A DNA stretch of 64,000 nucleotides from Arabidopsis thaliana (GCF_000001735.4 NC_003070.9:5270001-5334000); one strand, 5' to 3'. Shown: positions 35,011-48,306, counted from the first letter of the stretch. Numbers and translations: made by a program. Notes: generated by a model from the letters alone, not told the origin.

Positions 35011-35790
35011 ATGCACAAGGAAAGAGGGAAAATGCCGGTTTCTAGCAACAGAAATAGAGTATCGCCATACCCGCTTCGCTCTTGCAGGAACAAGAAACAA
35101 AAAGAAGTCGAGGCGTCGTCGTCACCTGTTGAGTTAGAGAGTGTTAGTGAATGGGAGGATGTGAGGTGTGTGATTTGTATGGAGCCTCCTCACAATGCTG
35201 TCCTCTTGCAATGCTCTTCTTTCTCCAAAGGATGTCGTGCTTACATGTGTGATACAAGCGCTCGTCACTCCAATTGTTTCAAGCAGTACCGCAGAAGCAA
35301 CAGCTCAAGCCGTTGTAGTGGCAAGACTCTACATTGTCCCTACTGCAGAGGAGAGGTTCAGGGGACTATGAAGTCGACTTGTGCTCGGAGATTCATGAAT
35401 GCTAGACCGAGGTGTTGTACTGTTGACAAGTGCGATTTCTCAGGGACCTATGCGCAGCTGAAAAATCACTTGAAAACTGAGCATCCTGGTTTTACACCGC
35501 CAAAGTTAGACCCTTGGGAGCAACACATGTGGGAGCAGTTGGAGAGAGAGGCGGAGTACATTGAAATGCTCAACGCTCGTCAGAGATGGGATGCAGAACA
35601 GAGATTGTTGGCGACTTCTCTCCATCAGCTTCCATATCGTCATCCCATGATTGATCTCAACTTTGATGCGTTGGTGCATAATCTGTTTCTTGGTGCGTCC
35701 ATGGAGAGCCGTGCAAGCACCGACAATTACCCGGCTCACATACCCCGTCTGGAGTTCCATGCCCCCATGTATCCCAGATGGACGCCATGA
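35011..35790 (+). CDS. DUF1644 zinc-finger-like protein
   Basis: Single coding exon, 259 residues. The ATG at 35011 is the first after the 5' UTR intron; MHKERGKMPVSSNRNRVSPY has a second Met at 8. The DUF1644 region (about residues 45-165) is a Cys-rich, RING-like set: CVICMEPPHNAVLLQCSSF, CRAYMCDTSARHSNC, LHCPYCRGEV and then a C2H2-like element CTVDKCDFSGTYAQLKNHL followed by KTEH. A conserved helix (REAEYIEMLNARQRW) follows and the tail is Pro/His-rich. Plant DUF1644 genes include stress-induced members; whether the RING-like part gives E3 ligase activity is not known from the sequence. Matches AT1G15430. Confidence 0.9.
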   Translation: MHKERGKMPVSSNRNRVSPYPLRSCRNKKQKEVEASSSPVELESVSEWEDVRCVICMEPPHNAVLLQCSSFSKGCRAYMCDTSARHSNCFKQYRRSNSSSRCSGKTLHCPYCRGEVQGTMKSTCARRFMNARPRCCTVDKCDFSGTYAQLKNHLKTEHPGFTPPKLDPWEQHMWEQLEREAEYIEMLNARQRWDAEQRLLATSLHQLPYRHPMIDLNFDALVHNLFLGASMESRASTDNYPAHIPRLEFHAPMYPRWTP

Positions 35791-36158
35791 AGATTCTGAG
35801 TGCCAGAGTCTATGAGGAATTCTTCCAAAAGTTTTGATGTCTCTTGATTTTTATCATAATGTAATGTTCTTGTAGCGACATCAGTTCTTGTTCTAGGCAT
35901 AAATTTAATATTGTTTGTATGTTAGCTTCTGTTAGTGAAGTCTTCATAGCTAGGATCATCTTTTGCCTATTCAAAAATCTCTGCTTAAATCAAATTATTC
36001 ACATTCTTCGTACTTTTTATGGTTGCCTGCAAACTGTTTAATTTCTTTGCTCCATTTTGTATTCAGATGTTAGAAACTCATATATCAAAATCTCAAAATT
36101 TGTTTAACCGAAAAAGGAAGATGAAAATTTCCGGTGATACATAATGCAGAAAACATAA
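35791..36158. other. Convergent 3' flanks
   Basis: About 370 bases between the stop codons of the DUF1644 gene and PWP2; AT-rich, holds both 3' UTRs. Confidence 0.5.
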
Positions 36159-39100
36159 TCAATGATTGTTTGGAACAGAACACAAGTAGCGAAGCGTGTA
36201 CTCATTGGAAGAACACATATCTGCCAGATCCTGATGGGCTCTGGTGATCGCCTTCTGCAACGATCTCAGTGCAGGCAATAGAGTTCTGTAGTTCCGCTGA
36301 ATGGAGCTTCCGTGAGCCTTGCAGATTTCCTGCACATAAAAAGACAACACAAAGTTTGATTAAGTTGAGAGCATTTGAGCAGAGATTTATCAAAAAAGAG
36401 AAGAAAACGAGACATTACCTGACACCAGTGAAGTATGAACTCCAGATGAGGACAGTTCTCAAGCAGATCCACCAAAGCTTCCATAAGCCTTTCTAAGTAT
36501 TTCTGGCGGACAGAGATGGCAACAGCTTTTATGTCTGCAGGGGCTACAGCGAAGATGCATTTTTTGATAAGGCTATCTTCGTTCAAACGCATACTTAGAG
36601 CAAGTGCTCTGCTAACTTCATCCTCTTCTATGGCAGCCTCAACAGCCTACACAAACAACACCTTAGCTTTACATTTCAAAACCAATAATCAGAACTATAA
36701 CCACCATCAGCGATTTACAAAAGGCTCACCTCTGGAGTAACATCTATATCTAGATCGGTCGGATCAAAGATGAAGGTATCGTCAATTGAAAAGATGAGGA
36801 CTCCTTCTGTTGTTGCAGCAGCAAAGCTCCTTCCAGTTGGGGCAATGCTGAGGCTTTTTGTCCGGATAATGGGCCTGCCACGGTTAGGCCTGGATCCAGG
36901 CAGATCGTAACCCAGATTCCCTCTCGACTGTTTATCAATGCCACCTTCTTCATCGCTGTTGTCATCATCGATCAGATCAATTGGTCCTGCTTCTGTCATC
37001 TTCTTAGAGTGCAAGAAGTCCAGAACCCCATCTAACGAAAGATTATGGGATATCTGAAACCGGCGCAGAAGAACCTGAAAAGGTGATATTCCAGACACTT
37101 TGACTAAGTTTCTTTATCAGAAGAACACAAGCTTTAAGAAAACCTGAACTCCAAGAGGAGCTAGTTAGCTAACCTGATCTGCGATATCATACATGCAAAT
37201 ATATCTGCTAGTTCCTGCGGCTAGAATATACCCTCCATCAGCGGAATAGCACAATGTTGTAAAACACTTTCCAGAACTTGAATTAGCTGCAGACCGACGG
37301 TCAGTCATGACCCGACCTCCAGCGATATCTCTCCGCCCCTCTATGGTGTACATTAACACACCTTCAATGGTGTCCCAGAAATTGATCTGCCCATCTAGCG
37401 TACTCGAGGCTAATTGCTTCCCATCAGGACGGAAAGCAACTGTTAGAACATCGTGGTTGTGTCGAAACGTTTCCACGGTGCCTTTGCTAGCAAACACATC
37501 CCACAACCGAACTGTATAGTCCCATGAGGATGAAGCTAAAAGTTGCTGCAGAGAAAGAAATATATGAACTAGATAAGGCATGGAAGTTATAACACCATAA
37601 GGCAGAAGTTCACATAATTGTTCAGAGGCACGAAGCAAATTGTATTTTGACTAAAAGAAGTATGAGACTATGACAGTTTCTTTACCGTTAAGGGAGAAAA
37701 CATCAACCCATGAACAGGAGCCTCATGCCCACTCAGAATATCCTTTATTTGCCCAGTCTTCTTGGACCATACAAAAATCTGCACATAGGCAAGCATAAAG
37801 TGATTCACCTCACCAAAGTATTTGTGAGTAGGTGACTGAAATCCTTCAGGGCCTAAGTTGAATTACCTCGAATGAATCTAGGGTCCCAGCACAGACGACG
37901 TCACCACTCGGGTCTGCTGTTAAGGAAACAAATTGTCGGGGTGTAGGGGTTGTGTATGTCTTATAGTTCTTGTATCTTTTAAAATCCCAAGCACGAACAG
38001 TGCCGTCCAGAGATGCACTTAAGAGGGAGTGGTTGTCAGCCATAAAATGAAGAGCAGTCACGGCATTGGTATGCTCGGTGAATGTAATGAAACATGTTCC
38101 TGACATAACGTTCCACACCTTAAAAATGTAACATAATAAAAAACGGGCTGGTTAAATTCAGAAATAGATGAGAAGCATGGTATAGAACATAACAGTTAAG
38201 TCTATGAAATTTCATTACCTTGACTTTGTTATCATCAGCACCAGTTGCCAAGAGCTGCGAATCCGGTGAGTAAGTGACACAGTTGACGTCAAAATAGTGT
38301 CCTTGTTGCTTCAGTATATAGGTTTCGGTTCGCCAATCCCAGACTAACAGTTGCCCAAGTTTCGCGCAACCAAAGGTCAGCCAATTACCACGCTCATTGA
38401 AGACAGCTGTTGTTAGCTTCTGCCTAGAAATAGAGAGCAGATGGATACAGATGAAATCTGGCATCTGATAAAGCCCAAAAACACCATTTGAGAACCCCAC
38501 CACAACCATGTCAAGTCCCTGATGATAGTCGCAAGCGGTCACCTTTGCTGATGCCTGATTACACCCATCCTTCCTCAACAAAACCCATTTTCCTCTGTGC
38601 ATATACTCTTCATCATCATCATCTCCTTCTTCATCTGATTCAAGACCTTTACCGTCATACTCTTTTCGTTTCTTAAGCTCAGTACCAACACCACCACCAT
38701 TTTCCACCATCACCTCATCAGCCCTATCTGGAGTAACAGGTGACGGTGGCTCAGAGTGGCCATCTTCTGATTCATCCATTTTGACATCCTTTTCAGTATA
38801 GCCCCAACTAAAAATGTAACCATCCCTTGCAATCGTGAAAGCCCTGTTGACCTTGTTAGTCATTTTATCAACACCAAAGAAGCAACCCACAACAGAATCT
38901 CTATGACCCAGAAACAAAAATGGCTTATTTAAAACACCCTTCAACTTTCTAACACAAAACAACCTAGCAGCTAAATCCCTTGAGCCAACAAGCAAATAAT
39001 CAGAGTCCAAGCTCCACTCCAAGGAGACAACTTTATCATCAGAATTAGCAAAAGTCCTAACCCGCTCAAAGGGCAAAACAGCTCGCCTGAAACCAGGTGA

Positions 39101-39460
39101 TCGCCATATTTCCACCAACTTACCAATTCCAACAGCGATAAACTTACCATTAGGGCTGAACTTCAAGGCACCGACTTTATCCTTGAAGGTAATTCTGTGA
39201 AGAACTACCCGCCGAGGCAAGTTGATGAAAAGGCATCGGTTTTGTTCATCGACGGCGAGTAGGAAAGTACCGTCGGGTGAGGAAGCGAGGCGACATATGT
39301 TGGTAGAGGTTTCGAGCGGAAGAGTGACCGAATGGTTCTTACTTAGGTCGGTGACGGAGACACGATTACCAACCGGTGAAATTAGCTGAGTATTCTTAGT
39401 GATGACTGCGTTCCCGCCTCTGTAAGGAGCGCCAAGAAGATTCTCGAAACGGAACTCCAT
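36159..39460 (-). CDS. PWP2: PWP2 (periodic tryptophan protein 2), U3 snoRNP / UTP-B subunit
   Basis: Seven exons on the minus strand, 38219-39460, 37867-38118, 37686-37778, 37174-37545, 36730-37074, 36419-36646 and 36159-36329, all phase 0, give 900 residues. Two WD40 propellers fill about residues 10-660 (KVGALKFSPNGKFIAVG, DVNCVTYSPDSQLLATGADD, LLSASLDGTVRAWDF, WDYTVRLWDVF). An acidic insert (SDEEGDDDDEEYMHRG) sits near residue 280. The C-terminal about 150 residues are the helical UTP12 domain (VSRALALSMRLNEDSLIKKC, LMEALVDLLENCPHLEF). Known role: UTP-B component of the nucleolar small-subunit processome, needed for early pre-18S rRNA cleavage and for gametophyte and embryo growth. Matches AT1G15440. 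Confidence 0.96.
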
Positions 39461-39613
39461 GGCGTCTGGAGAAGAATGAGAAGGCGGAGGATTGATATGC
39501 CGGAGGCGATAATTACGGCGTTAGGTTTAACGAGGGTTTCTGTTATGAACTGGATTTTAGTTGTTGGGCATATATGGGCTTCCTCCTTATGTAGTCGTAG
39601 TAAGCCCAAGAGG

Positions 39614-39622
39614 AAAAAAAAA
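39614..39622 (-). terminator. Pol III terminator of tRNA-Trp
   Basis: Nine T residues on the minus strand, 25 bases after the tRNA 3' end. Confidence 0.75.
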
Positions 39623-39646
39623 TTAAGGATCAAGATTCGGGATATT

Positions 39647-39718
39647 TGAACCCGACGTGAATCGAACACGCAACCTTCTGATCTGGAGTCAGACGCGCTA
39701 CCATTGCGCCACGGATCC
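39647..39718 (-). tRNA. tRNA-Trp (CCA anticodon)
   Basis: 72 nt on the minus strand. Acceptor stem GGATCCG pairs with CGGGTTC (two G-U pairs); discriminator A. D-arm GTGGCGCAATGGTAGCGC contains the A box, anticodon loop CTCCAGA with CCA at 39684-39686, T-arm GTTCGATTC contains the B box. No intron. It lies about 190 bases upstream of the PWP2 ATG, same strand. Confidence 0.97.
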
Positions 39719-40195
39719 TTTGTACTATAAAGTTCATCTATTATATTTCTAAACGTTTAATTAATTTTATACATGCGAATTTTGCAGAGAACATCAAACA
39801 AACTACAGATTCGCATCTTTACCATAGAAGAGAAGCTATCCTTTGCTTTTCTTCTACACAAAAAGTTAACAAAATGAATTTTAGTCTATGGTAAAGTGAT
39901 TATTGACTCATAGATTGAAATTATGAGGAACACATTGACTTTTTTGAAATTTAGTACCTTTTCTTGGAAGGTTACGTTACATATCCGTAACATTCTCGCT
40001 GTGTTAATTCTTTATCGATTTTCATTGCTAAGAAGACTATATTGACAAACACACACATCATCTTAGGTTTAAGAACCAAAAAAAAAAAGAAAGCCACATA
40101 CAATCTGTGTTCTACAATACTATATAGTTTTGCGTATGATCATGATCATGATCATCACTTGAAAGAATAATCTCTGATTCTTTTTGTTGATTCAC
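39719..40195. other. Intergenic, BOR4 3' flank
   Basis: About 480 bases of AT-rich sequence between tRNA-Trp and the BOR4 stop codon. Has a small palindromic run of atcatgatc repeats at 40137-40156. No gene. Confidence 0.5.
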
Positions 40196-43100
40196 TCACT
40201 CCCTTGTCGTGCTCATGTCCCCGTCTCCTGCTTTTACTTTCTCCTTGGGATAAATCTGCAGGTTTTTAACAGCGATCTTGAGTCTATAATTCTTTTCACA
40301 AAGTTAAGATTCATATCAAGGATGCATAACAAAACAAAACCTGGTTGCCTTTGTCTTCGTTAAGATTCAATGTACGGACTTTAAGCTCGCCTCTGCTTGT
40401 CGTTAACTCGTCTAAAATCTCAGCATCGCCTTCTTGGACGCCTCTCTTCGAGTCATTCGACTGTAAAACAAGTTTATTTTGGCATTAAATTCAACAAATT
40501 CAAATATTTTAGGTCACTGTAGATGCCTTAGATGACAAGAAAACCTCCATGGTTTAGTCCAAAGTCCGGGATCCTCAAAAATGTAGATATTGCTAAGATA
40601 TGGACTAACCCGGAAAGACAGTTCCAGCGGGTTTCTCGGAGTACCGGGGATTTCCTCGTACTCAGCGGCATCGAGTTCTCGGAGATGGGCCGGGTTAAAG
40701 AGCTTCGGGAGAATGTACTGTCTGATAGCTATTAAGAGGAAGAAAGGAACCGGAAACATGATTCCAGCCACCGGAATCCACGTCACCCCATAGCACAGCC
40801 CAAAGTAGAATATCTGCAACAGTGTGAACGCAGCCATTGACTTGTAAGGAACTTTCTCCACGAACGACGCGTGTGCTCCCTCCAAGACCCTGAAAACAAC
40901 AATGCATGATCAGTCTTTGAAGAGAAATCTGAATAATAATAACTTGAAGAAAAAAAAAACAGATCATTTTCAGAACATATACTTGAATCTCCGGCTTGTT
41001 GGAACGAAGAGAAGCGTTAAGCGTTCGAAGAATTGATTTCCCGGGAGGCTGTCGATGGCCATGTAAGCAAAGTATCCCCATAGAATGGAAGTCGGTATGA
41101 GCTTAATGGCCGGCATAGCCAACACTGCACCTGCCACAAGCAGTGACTGCAACAAGTTGCTAACTCTCTGCTCGTTGACTCGAACAGGCAAGTAAGCGTC
41201 AAGGTGCTTCTCTGGATCAAAACCACTCTCCTCGTCTCCCTCTCTTTCTTCATCATTGCTCTTCATTACTGCTTCTTTCAGATCTTGAAGCTCAATTATC
41301 ACTGATGGATCTGTCTGAGCCTGGTTTTTAAAAGCAAGAGCTTATGATTATTCTAAATTAAATCTTGATTTTTCTTTCACCGGAACATTGAATTATGAGT
41401 CTACTACTTACAAGTGGACTTTTATCCATTTCTATGAAGACTTCTTGCATATTCTCGTACACTTGTGAGGATGTTTCTCTCTTCCTGATGCTTTCTTTGG
41501 CTGTCTTTACCATCTTCCTCCGGATCAACTGAAAATCAAACAGGTTCATTAAGACCAGCTTAACCTGAATAGTGAGTGGATCAACAACTGAGAAGTAATT
41601 AAACCTGTCGTTTAAGAACAGCAAGGCTTTTGGTATGCATAGGAGACTGAGGGAGGACTCCATTTGAAGGAGGCAGACCTAGCAATCCACATATCAACGT
41701 CTGAAACAAAGACAAAGTTTTAGAGATTTTAACATATATTTTCAATGTTGTAAAGGTAGTTTGATTGATTATACCATGAAACCCAACAAGAGAATGTCAT
41801 AGTGATACGCTGAAGGCTTCTTGAGGTTGAACTCCTTCTGCTGAGCGAGCTGCGAGGCAACGCTGTGGTCAAAGAAGTAAAGCCCTGCGATCATCAATGC
41901 GGGTATAAATGCCGCAAATATGTAACCCGGAGAGACTTTTCCCATGTCCTGTACAGACCAAATCCATGTATTAAAACTTTAAGTTTGGCTCGGATGATGA
42001 ATCAATTATCTTTAGTGTACTGTGTTTTTGTAACCTTGATGACAGTCCAATGTGATAAAGAAGGAGAGTCCCATGGTAAAGGACTAAAGAGTCTTCTCGG
42101 GACACCAGAGGGGAGTTTTGATGGTGTACTAAAAGACAATGCTGTCCAAACCACAACCATCAAAGGAACTCCATAGTCTGCGATGAAGCTTCTGTACCAT
42201 CCTTTTCAAGAAACCAGAAACTTTTAGACCGATCATACACAGAAATGACCACCAAAGCATGAGAAGGTTCATCTATCTTACCTGTTCCGTATCGCCAAGA
42301 CCTTGCTTTTCGACTCTTCAAAGCGGTGTAGAGAAGGCCAAAGGTGAAAATGAGGCCGAGAAGTCCGTTTGTATAGAGCCACTCAAACTTATACTTTTCT
42401 AGTTTTGAGTCCTCATCTTTTGGCATCCCAAACTCACTCACCATACCCTTAATGGCTTGTTGAATGAACAGAACGGAGATCAACATACCAAACAGCTCAC
42501 CAGCAACCCTCGTAAACCGGTTAATGATATCAGCCGTATTGAGGATTGCCATTACGAACAGTAACAGAGCCGTCCACACACAAACCCTTCCAATTTAACA
42601 ACCAAACAAAACCATAAAGAAAAACCACAACTTTACATAAAAAAGAAGAAGAGGAGAAGAGTCTTGTGGAGTAATTACCAAGCAGCCCAAGCTAAGTAGA
42701 GTTGTTTGCCTAATTCTGGTCTTCCTATAGCGAAGTTGTACAAGTAAACGTACATTAAGACAGTTGGTTCTGCAACTCCAAGTATCAACAGTGGTTGTCC
42801 TCCCAATATTGAGTGTATTACTCCACATAACGCTGTTGATGCTAACGTTTCTACTGTGCTCAACGCTCCCTCTATAATCTCCTCAAAATTTAATTCAAAA
42901 CAAATTCAAATTTGTTTTTTTCTCTTCAAATCAGAGAATGCAAAACTAAAACCCCTCCCAAAAAAAAAACCAGACCAAACGTGGATAACTTGAATACTTT
43001 TGTTCCACTAAATAAACGTGAACACAAAACCGTAAAGAAAGCAAAGAAAGATGACAACTTTGAGAGAGATAAGCTCAAAGAAAAAGACCTGTGTCGCGGC

Positions 43101-43376
43101 TGAGTTGCTCCCCAAAGGCGATAACCGGAAGAGCGGAAGCGAAAAAAATATATGTTGTGGGTGCTAAAATCCTGCAAAACCTCTCAAAATATCAAAACTT
43201 TGTTCTATGTTTGTGTCAGATAGTGATTATGTAAGAGTGAAACCAGTATTTAAGTACCCGAAACCAGAACGGAGACCAGCGACCCAGTCTTCCTTGTAAC
43301 ACAAGGCTCTTCCTCTAAGATCTGCTACTATACCTCTGAATAGCCTCTTCGAGCTATCCACTCTTTCTTCCTCCAT
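40196..43376 (-). CDS. BOR4: BOR4, borate efflux transporter
   Basis: Twelve exons on the minus strand: 43258-43376, 43089-43171, 42679-42871, 42282-42586, 42035-42201, 41775-41948, 41605-41700, 41412-41528, 40983-41320, 40610-40889, 40341-40460 and 40196-40255. All phases fit and the sum is 683 residues. It belongs to the SLC4-like anion exchanger family (HCO3 transporter fold): [56 protein letters not shown] and a long cytosolic hydrophilic C-terminus. Known role: exports borate across the plasma membrane; BOR4 gives tolerance to toxic boron, unlike BOR1, which loads xylem under boron limitation. I saw no AUG-stop minimal uORF in the short leader next to the ATG. Matches AT1G15460. Confidence 0.96.
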
Positions 43377-45837
43377 ATCCAGAATCCCTCAAAGACTCCA
43401 GAACTCGTCGCCTCTGGTCTACTCTTTATATGACCTAAACCACAAAAACAGGAAGCTATATATTATGTATGACATCTAGCAATGACTTTAAATCTAGCAT
43501 TTTGCTGACTACATTTAATACAAAATAATCTTCATATTATATTTTTCTAAATTTGTGACGATTCCAGTCTTTTTCCACCTCTCAATAGAAAAAGAAGCTT
43601 ATAGCTGTTTTATCTTTTGTTACTTACTAGTAATGTCAATTTTCTATGCTTTTATATGAATAAGAAAACGCAATGTGCCCAACTCAAATAGAGAAACATC
43701 ACAAAGCACATAAAACAAAGCAAAACGTAATGCAAAATTTCTTCTTATGACAAAGATCTAAGTCTCCTCGTCTCCTCTCTCATAAAGTGAAATTTGAAAT
43801 TGCATATGCACCCAAAAAAAAAAAAAAAAAAAAAGAATCCAACTTTTTCAATAAAATCCATTAATTAATATCCGTCGTATATTGAATCTACACCTTTTTC
43901 ATAGTTTTGACAACGAAATTAGCAGTAACAAATCCTTTCACATCTCACAAAAACATAATCAGACAAAAGAAAGGATTAAACAAAATCAGACAAAGGAGTT
44001 AACATGCAATAACTCGGAAATTTGAGGCGTAAGGAGGAGCAAACTACCGGCGACGAAAGAGAAAAGGAGAATAGCCGGAGCCGAGAAGTAACTGTGTAGC
44101 GATTTATAGGGTTTAGGAAGATTTATAGGCCAAAGACGAGGCAACGTTAGCAAATGGAGAGACAGGGCCCATTTATACACGTATTATGTTGGGCCTACAT
44201 CCACATGTCAGTAATCGAGTGGGTGATTCTGACATCTGTGATCTTGACGCTTTAACACTCTGTCTGTTCTTTTCGTATAAGAAAGTGACATATATATAGA
44301 GAGGAACAATTCATCTAAATTAAATAATTTATTATTGAAAATTTTAACTTAATATAGTTTTTTTGTATAATGTTGTTTCCTTTAGTCTTCATTTTTTCTT
44401 AAGTTATTTCCATTTTAAAAAACATACCAATATGTTATATTCTTTGCTTAAATTGCTTTAACCTGTATCTAGAAAATGTAATCTTCCATATTGTTAATTT
44501 CATAAATAAAATAAATTTTTTTGCAAGTTATTGGAAAACGAAGTTAAAAATTAATGCTGCACCAAGTTTGTGAAATTTTAAAATTACTTGTAGTTGGAGT
44601 GGGTGTAGATGTTTATGTGTAGAAATAGGCATGCACACACAATTTAATATAGTCCTAGTTACTTATACAAAAAATTCACTGCTGACGTGATCAGTAATGC
44701 ACTCATATATGCATATATCACTCCACGTCAATGGCACTTGCCCGTGCAAATGCCTTTATTGTGCCAGAATCTTCGACCGGTCAAATTGCGTGTGTGTGTA
44801 TATATCGAAATATATGTTATCAAAAGAGTTTGAACTTTGAACCCATATCTAATACCTGAGTAAAGTTTTAGCATTCTATTCAAAGATAACATGTAGTACA
44901 TACTAAACAAACTATATGTATCGGTTGTTATCAGGAATAATAAGAATTGTATAATGCAATATATAATTAAGTGGTACTTATGATTAATACATACACATGG
45001 ATGGTAGATCGGGATTTGAAAAACCAATTAAAATCTAGCTTTGAAAAGGACTCGAGATTCTAAACGCCGTACCAAGAAAGTTCAGATTATTATTTCATGA
45101 TGAATCATTGAGTCAAACACTTAAGCATCATATTTTTAATTTCATAGTTTATACGTTATCCACATATATAATATTAATTCCGTCGACGACAGTATTTATA
45201 TCAGAATTAGGACAAACTACATGTATATATTTAGTCAATCTTGAAATTTAAAAAAATGCCTTTGCTAAGAATAAAAATTATGGTTAGGTGAAGTTCTCAC
45301 GTAAAACTATTCAATCCTCACGCGATTGAGGAGTGACTGACCAAAGTTTATTTCTATAGGGGCAATTTAATAACTATTGTAAACTTTCAACGTAAAAATT
45401 AATTACTTTGAAGTTATGGGGCAATATCATCAATAGTAATAAATATAAGCCCTTACTCGTAAAATACAAAAGGTTTATTTGTTTTCTGAATTGAGAGCGT
45501 GTAACTACTACCATCGTCGTCTCCGCGAGTTCTTCTCTGCGTTTAAGCCATAGATAACAAACCAAACTAAAAAAAAAAAGTTTCTCCTTTTATCATTCCT
45601 TCTCTTCCCTTGTATAGGTGTGATCCTCTTCAAGGGGATTTCTCTGGCGGGTCATACATTCGCACCGATCAAAGTCGGATTGGTCTTTCTTAACGCAATC
45701 TTGACCCGATTCAAAAAATTTCTGGTATCCTTTTTAAGAAATGAAATTAATTGATTCCTTGTCTTCCAAACGAGTAAATCGACTAATTGATTAGATTTTG
45801 TTCATTAGGGTTTGTTAGTGAATAGATAAGAAGATAA
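43377..45837. other. Divergent intergenic region upstream of BOR4 and the WD40 gene
   Basis: 2.5 kb. 43377-43440 is BOR4 leader; a possible 5' UTR exon of BOR4 lies near 43985-44110 with gggccc/gggcct motifs at 44166-44195. 43814-43834 is a run of 21 A. 44240-45480 is AT-rich and empty. 45600-45837 is the leader of the plus-strand WD40 gene. Confidence 0.5.
43814..43834. repeat. Poly-A run, 21 bases
   Basis: Homopolymer in the BOR4 upstream region. Confidence 0.9.
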
Positions 45838-47696
45838 ATGGGAGCTCCGTTAGTGTGCCACGGGCATTCTCGTCCCGTCGTCGATGTGGCTTATAGTCCG
45901 GTGACTCCAGATGGGTTCTTTCTCATTAGCGCCAGCAAAGGTATGATCTTCGATCGATTTGTATTTGACTATCTATGATCTTTACTTGGAACTGTGCCTA
46001 TTTTGGATTATGATTTGCATAGCGAATGTGCTTTGACGAATTTGATTTTGCTGCCTTTTATTATATATCGTCTGAAGTTTGATTTGTGGCTGATCTAATG
46101 GAGAAATTAGGATGATAAGTTGCATACATTGTTGAACTCTAGCTGAGGTTTCTTTGACTTTTGATATTTCAGATTCGAATCCGATGTTGAGGAATGGAGA
46201 GACTGGTGACTGGATTGGGACTTTTGAAGGACATAAGGGAGCAGTTTGGAGTTGCAGCCTTGATAAAAATGCTATTCGTGCTGCCTCAGCTTCTGCTGAT
46301 TTCACTGCGTATGTTCTTCTTCTTTCTTGTTGCGTTTTCAAGTCTTTTACTTTACCATTTAGTCTTGCAATTTCAGTATCCTCCGGTGATGGGTTGTTTG
46401 CTTAAAGTTATAAGTTATGGGGAAACTATGTTCCTAGAGAAAAATGGTTAAGTGAGAATAGATTAATGGGATTTAACACTATTTCTTTGTTTTCATGACA
46501 CATTTCAGGAAAATATGGAATGCATTGACAGGAGATGAATTGCACTCCTTTGAACACAAGCACATTGTTCGTGCATGTGCCTTTTCTGAGGTAAACTGTA
46601 GTTTCTTCCCAAGCAAAGAGTGATTTGATCCTGTTGCCAAGTTTTCTGGTTTAAGGATATAATGGTGGGATTCACTAAGATTACTTGTAGCATTTGAGGG
46701 TCTATAATCGTTGGTGTCATTTGTGTTACTATTGTGGTCTTAATGCATAACTATTTATATTCTAGGACACTCACCGTTTACTCACTGGTGGAATGGAGAA
46801 AATACTTCGGATATTCGATTTGAATCGGCCAGACGCACCTCCAAAAGAAGTCGGGAATTCCCCTGGTTCAATTAGAACTGTCGAATGGCTTCATAGTGAT
46901 AATACAATCTTAAGCTCTTGCACAGATACCGGTGACATTAGGTATGCCACCACGTCGTTCCTTGGGTTTAGACTCAGTCCTTTAGTATTCCTGGTTTCAT
47001 TGTTCTTTTGTGTATGTCCTCTGTAGGTTATGGGACATAAGAAGTGACAAGATTGTTCATACATTAGAAACAAAGTCCCCAGTTACTAGTGCTGAAGTAA
47101 GTCAGGATGGGCGATACATCACTACTGCTGATGGATCTAGTGTTAAGTTTTGGGACGCTAAAAAGTAAGTTAAAAATATAGAAATGCATCCTCAGTTACA
47201 GTTTTATCGTTTTTCTTTGATGGTTGAGCTTTTTCTCCTGCTCTCCTAGTTTTGGATTGCTGAAGAGCTATGACATGCCTTGCAATGTTGAATCGGCATC
47301 GTTGGAACCGAAACACGGTAACACTTTCATTGCTGGAGGAGAAGATATGTGGGTGCACAGGTTTGATTTCCAGACTGGAGAAGAGATTGGTAAGTTTCTT
47401 TTAAAAAAGAATGAAGTTTTCATTTTAGGAACCTGTGTGTATCCTTTAAAGCCAATGTGGTGAATGTAGGGTGTAACAAGGGTCATCACGGGCCAGTGCA
47501 CTGCGTGAGGTATGCGCCAGGAGGGGAGTCATACACCTCAGGCTCAGAAGACGGAACGGTCAGAATATGGGTGGTGGGTTCGGTAAACCATCCTGAGGAG
47601 AGCAATCTAAGCGGCCACGTGAAGCTTGTGGCAGAGGAGGTTGTGCGTAAAGCTGAAAGTCTCCGTATCAGTGAGAAAGCCGCAGAAGCTAAATGA
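45838..47696 (+). CDS. STRAP-like WD40 repeat protein
   Basis: Seven exons, 45838-45940, 46173-46308, 46509-46590, 46766-46941, 47027-47164, 47250-47389 and 47470-47696, all phase-consistent, give 333 residues. Nearly the whole protein is one WD40 propeller: [50 protein letters not shown]-like [44 protein letters not shown] and [13 protein letters not shown]. Order and spacing match serine-threonine kinase receptor-associated protein (STRAP/UNRIP), which in animals joins the SMN complex. The plant function is not clear from sequence. The last 30 residues form a charged helix ([17 protein letters not shown]). Matches AT1G15470. Confidence 0.9.
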
Positions 47697-48306
47697 AACA
47701 CCATCGTTAGCTTATGATATCACATAGATTCATAGTTGTTTTTGCATCATTATAAGATGTGACAAAGGGGTTTTGCCTTTTAAAAGTCTCTCAGACCGAA
47801 TAAAACGAAATAATCTTCAACTATACTTGAGTGAATAGTGAATCTAATCCAAATTTTGACAAGAAACTTTACAACGGTATCAAAAATATCTTTAAACAAC
47901 TGTATGTCATAAATAGTTGCAAGTTTTGAAAGCCCAGTTGAAACTAGAGGGGCCCAGAAATTAAGCAAACATCAAATAGTCAAATACAAAGAAAGTGTGA
48001 AAGTTAAAACCCTAAACCCTTAATTTGAGCTCTCTGCTCTCCTGGTTTTAGTTTTCCTCTATTTCGTGCTCAATTCGCTTGTTCTCCAGTTCCACTCTGT
48101 AAGGATCTGTTACTTTTCTGTAATCCTCTCAAAATTCAATGCTTTTGCTTACTGGGTCTGATCTTTGCAAGTGAAATGCATGACATTTCGTCCAAAATCA
48201 GACCTTGCAAAAATGGTTTCTTTTTTACCTAATCTGTTTCGTCTGTGTGTTTTGATCTTTACAAAAGCAGATCAGTGCCGGCGGCGATATTGTCCGAGGA
48301 TAAAAC
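47697..48306. other. Intergenic with telo-box
   Basis: About 610 bases; WD40-gene 3' UTR, then the promoter and leader of the PPR gene. AAACCCTAAACCC (48007-48019) is a telo-box, with ggcccag at 47951 and gcccag at 47931, a pair typical of plant genes of the translation and organelle gene-expression machinery. Confidence 0.6.

Noticed and set aside
40137-40156. atcatgatc repeats as an operator or origin
   Set aside because: Short simple palindromic repeat in a nuclear 3' flank; no support for function.
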